64,000 bases of DNA from Pseudomonadota bacterium (GTDB taxonomy: Bacteria > Pseudomonadota > Alphaproteobacteria > Rhizobiales > Rhizobiaceae): the NCBI GenBank assembly GCA_020161665.1, contig JAIUPA010000018.1:1-64000 (forward strand), written 5' to 3'. Below are positions 62,210-64,000 of the stretch, piece after piece (the stretch's first letter is position 1; each line of letters opens with the position of its first letter). The position numbers and the translations under genes are program-made. Under the pieces are notes generated by a model. That model was not told where the DNA came from. It saw only the letters and a program-made list of their open reading frames with translations, and ran no database searches.

Positions 62210-64000
62210 ATGATGATGCCACGCATTTTGCGCGGGTCCTGGCGACGGCGCCGGATCTACGCCTGTACCACAGCCCTCGTTTTGCTTGCCCCTGCGCTTG
62301 CGCAGGCGGGCGATGCCGTGTTTTCCGGCGGCACGGGGGACTGGTTCGATGCGGCCAACTGGGCGGGGGCATCCCTCCCCTCCTCCACCGACCGCGCCAT
62401 CATCGATGACCCCGTTCAGGGTGTGATTTTCGGCCAATCGGCCATTGTCGAAACGTTGCTGGTGGGACGCGCCGCCAATGGCTCACTCCTCATCCGCGAT
62501 CCCCTGCAAACCCAAAACGCCACCCTTGGCGTGGCAGCGGGTGTCAGCGGCGATGTGACCGTTTCCGGCACGCTGGGCCGCTGGACCAACGATGCCGATC
62601 TGGTGATCGGCGATGCGGGAAGTGGCACGCTTTCTGTCCTGCAATCGGGCTCGGTCGCATCCGCTAACGCCGTGCTTGGGCGCATGGCCGGGGGCGGCGG
62701 AACACTCACCGTTGACGGCGCAGGCTCGCATTTCGATATTTCCCGCCTGCTGATCATCGGCGAGGCGGGAAGCGGCAGCGTTTCCATCACCGCCGGGGCG
62801 ACGGTCGAGGTCGGCACCGATGCGACGCTTGGCGGAAGCGCCAGCGGCAGCGGCTCGCTTTCGATGGCGGGTTCCGGCAGCCAGATGACTGTTGCCGGTC
62901 GCATGACGGTGGGGGATGAAGGCACCGGCTCGCTTTCGCTTCTATCCGGCGCGGAATTGACCAGCGGCAGTGCCCTGATCGGGGCAACGCATGGTGCAAC
63001 CGGCACGGCAACGCTCGGCGGGCTTGGTACAGTCTGGACCGTGACCGATGAACTGGCACTTGGCACCGGCAGCCTAGCGCTTGGCACATCCGCGGCCATG
63101 TCCACCGGCTCGGCCTCCATCGGTTCGCTATCCGGCGAGACGGCGACGGTGACGCTTTCGGGCAGCGGCACGGCCTGGGATAATTCCGGCGTGCTCGCCA
63201 TCGGCACGCGTGGTACGGGAAGCCTTTCCATCGGCACCGGGTCTGTCGTTTCGACCCAATCGGCGGTGGCCGGTGTTGCAGGCGGAAGCTCCGGCTCGGT
63301 CTCGATTGACGGCAATGGCAGCGCGCTTACCATCGCCGGGACCTTCGATATCGGCCGTTTCGGCAGCGGGAGTGCCACCGTTTCCGGCGGGGCCACGCTC
63401 TCCGCGCAAACGATCACGCTCGCCGCGAATGCCGGGTCCAGCGGCACCTTGAACATCGGCGCGGATGAAACGTCTCTCGCCGCCGGTGCAGGCACGGTGA
63501 ATGCGCAAGCCATCCGGTTCGGCGATGGAACCGGCACGCTTGTGCTGAACCACGGTGAGACGAATTACGAACTGGCCGCACAGCTTTCCGGCACCGGCAC
63601 GGTGAAGGTTCTGCGCGGGGTGACGGCGCTCACCGGCGACAACAGCCATGACGGCCAGACGGCGATTTCCTCCGGCGCGACGCTTTCCATCGGCAATGGC
63701 GGTGCCACCGGCACGCTCGGCCATGGCGATGTTGTCAACAATGGCAGCCTTATCTTCAACCGCACCGGCACCATTGCCTTCGATGGCGACATTTCCGGCA
63801 CCGGCACGCTGGAGAAGCAGGGCAGCGGCACGCTGACACTTGGCGGCACCAGCACCTATAGCGGTGCGACGACGGTTTCCGCCGGGCGGCTGAATGTGAA
63901 TGGGTCGCTGTCGTCCAGCGTTTCGGTGGCGTCGGGCGCGGTTCTCGGCGGCAGCGGTTCGGTCGGCAGCACCAGCCTTGCGAGCGGCGCGACGCTGCAG
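62210..64000 (+). CDS. Autotransporter / adhesin passenger domain, 3' end beyond window
   Basis: An open frame of 597 codons starts at ATG 62210 (three ATGs in tandem) and runs off the right edge with no stop. It has a long signal peptide (Arg-rich head, then ACTTALVLLAPALAQA) and GDAVFSGGTGDWFDAANW, the usual mature start of autotransporters with passenger repeats. Repeats of about 20-45 residues rich in Gly, Ser and Thr follow, such as GSGSLSIGTGSVVS and GSGSATVSGGATLS. A PATR unit GSGTLTLGGTSTYSGATTVS lies near residue 540. A C-terminal beta barrel is expected outside the window. A TTAACCAT half-site lies about 95 bases upstream. Confidence 0.85.
   Translation, partial: MMMPRILRGSWRRRRIYACTTALVLLAPALAQAGDAVFSGGTGDWFDAANWAGASLPSSTDRAIIDDPVQGVIFGQSAIVETLLVGRAANGSLLIRDPLQTQNATLGVAAGVSGDVTVSGTLGRWTNDADLVIGDAGSGTLSVLQSGSVASANAVLGRMAGGGGTLTVDGAGSHFDISRLLIIGEAGSGSVSITAGATVEVGTDATLGGSASGSGSLSMAGSGSQMTVAGRMTVGDEGTGSLSLLSGAELTSGSALIGATHGATGTATLGGLGTVWTVTDELALGTGSLALGTSAAMSTGSASIGSLSGETATVTLSGSGTAWDNSGVLAIGTRGTGSLSIGTGSVVSTQSAVAGVAGGSSGSVSIDGNGSALTIAGTFDIGRFGSGSATVSGGATLSAQTITLAANAGSSGTLNIGADETSLAAGAGTVNAQAIRFGDGTGTLVLNHGETNYELAAQLSGTGTVKVLRGVTALTGDNSHDGQTAISSGATLSIGNGGATGTLGHGDVVNNGSLIFNRTGTIAFDGDISGTGTLEKQGSGTLTLGGTSTYSGATTVSAGRLNVNGSLSSSVSVASGAVLGGSGSVGSTSLASGATLQ

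Noticed and set aside
62416..63537. Open frame of 373 codons opposite the autotransporter
   Set aside because: It is a Pro/Ala/Val/Ser-rich mirror image of the Gly/Ser/Thr repeats and has no independent support.
1..64000. CRISPR arrays, rRNA genes and prophage structural genes
   Set aside because: I looked for regularly spaced direct repeats, conserved rRNA segments and phage morphogenesis genes and saw none.

Overview
The window comes from the chromosome of an alphaproteobacterium of the order Rhizobiales, most likely Rhizobiaceae or a close relative. This rests on gene content: a Rem-type flagellar activator, MotB/MotC/FliK with FlaF/FlbT and several tandem flagellins, an aglEFGAK alpha-glucoside operon, a zwf-pgl-edd Entner-Doudoroff operon, a PdhS/PleC-type kinase, and a tRNA-His that lacks G-1. 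The order kinase / central carbon / agl / flagella resembles, from memory, one stretch of the Agrobacterium circular chromosome. Base composition is GC-rich (about 60% by eye).

Region 1-2.6 kb is accessory: the end of an IS5-like element, then a translationally coupled pair made of an OLD/AAA15-like ATPase and a PIN-like nuclease (a candidate defence or toxin module), ending at the 3' side of tRNA-His(GUG). Region 2.8-9.2 kb holds a 1199-residue PdhS-like sensor kinase behind a perfect CtrA box, an AsmA-family protein and a small membrane protein, followed by a repeat-rich intergenic region. Region 9.2-20.3 kb is a polyamine module: potFGHI (putrescine ABC importer), an ScfR/RamB-like regulator, a HI0933-type flavoprotein, and puuA-puuB (gamma-glutamylation and oxidation of putrescine). 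Between the ScfR gene and the flavoprotein lies an unusual run of four strong stem-loops with a 23-codon ORF.

Region 20.5-32.3 kb is sugar catabolism: zwf, pgl and edd convert glucose-6-P to KDPG. The convergent LacI-type aglR and the divergent aglE-F-G-A-K operon import and cleave alpha-glucosides, feeding the same pathway. Region 32.4-36.2 kb has folD, a Wzz-like chain-length protein and a WecG/TagA-type glycosyltransferase.

Region 36.4-57.9 kb is one leftward flagellar regulon. Read in the direction of transcription it is four flagellins, a FliH-like gene, motB, motC, fliK, a lytic transglycosylase, rem, flgE, flgK, flgL, flaF, flbT, flgD, fliQ, flhA, fliR, and four small genes that look like FliJ, FlgJ (rod-binding only), FlgN and a FliL-like membrane protein. 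Perfect TTAA-N7-TTAA CtrA boxes lie in front of rem (two) and of two flagellin genes, besides the one before the kinase. A PdhS-DivK-CtrA-Rem-flagella control circuit is therefore written into this one window.

Region 58.2-64 kb leaves the flagellar cluster: an OGT (GT41)-type glycosyltransferase divergent from the flagellins (candidate flagellin glycosyltransferase), a short leader-like ORF plus a 62-residue protein behind a good sigma-70 promoter, an AstE/aspartoacylase-like zinc enzyme, and the first 597 codons of a large autotransporter that runs off the window. No rRNA and no CRISPR array were seen.
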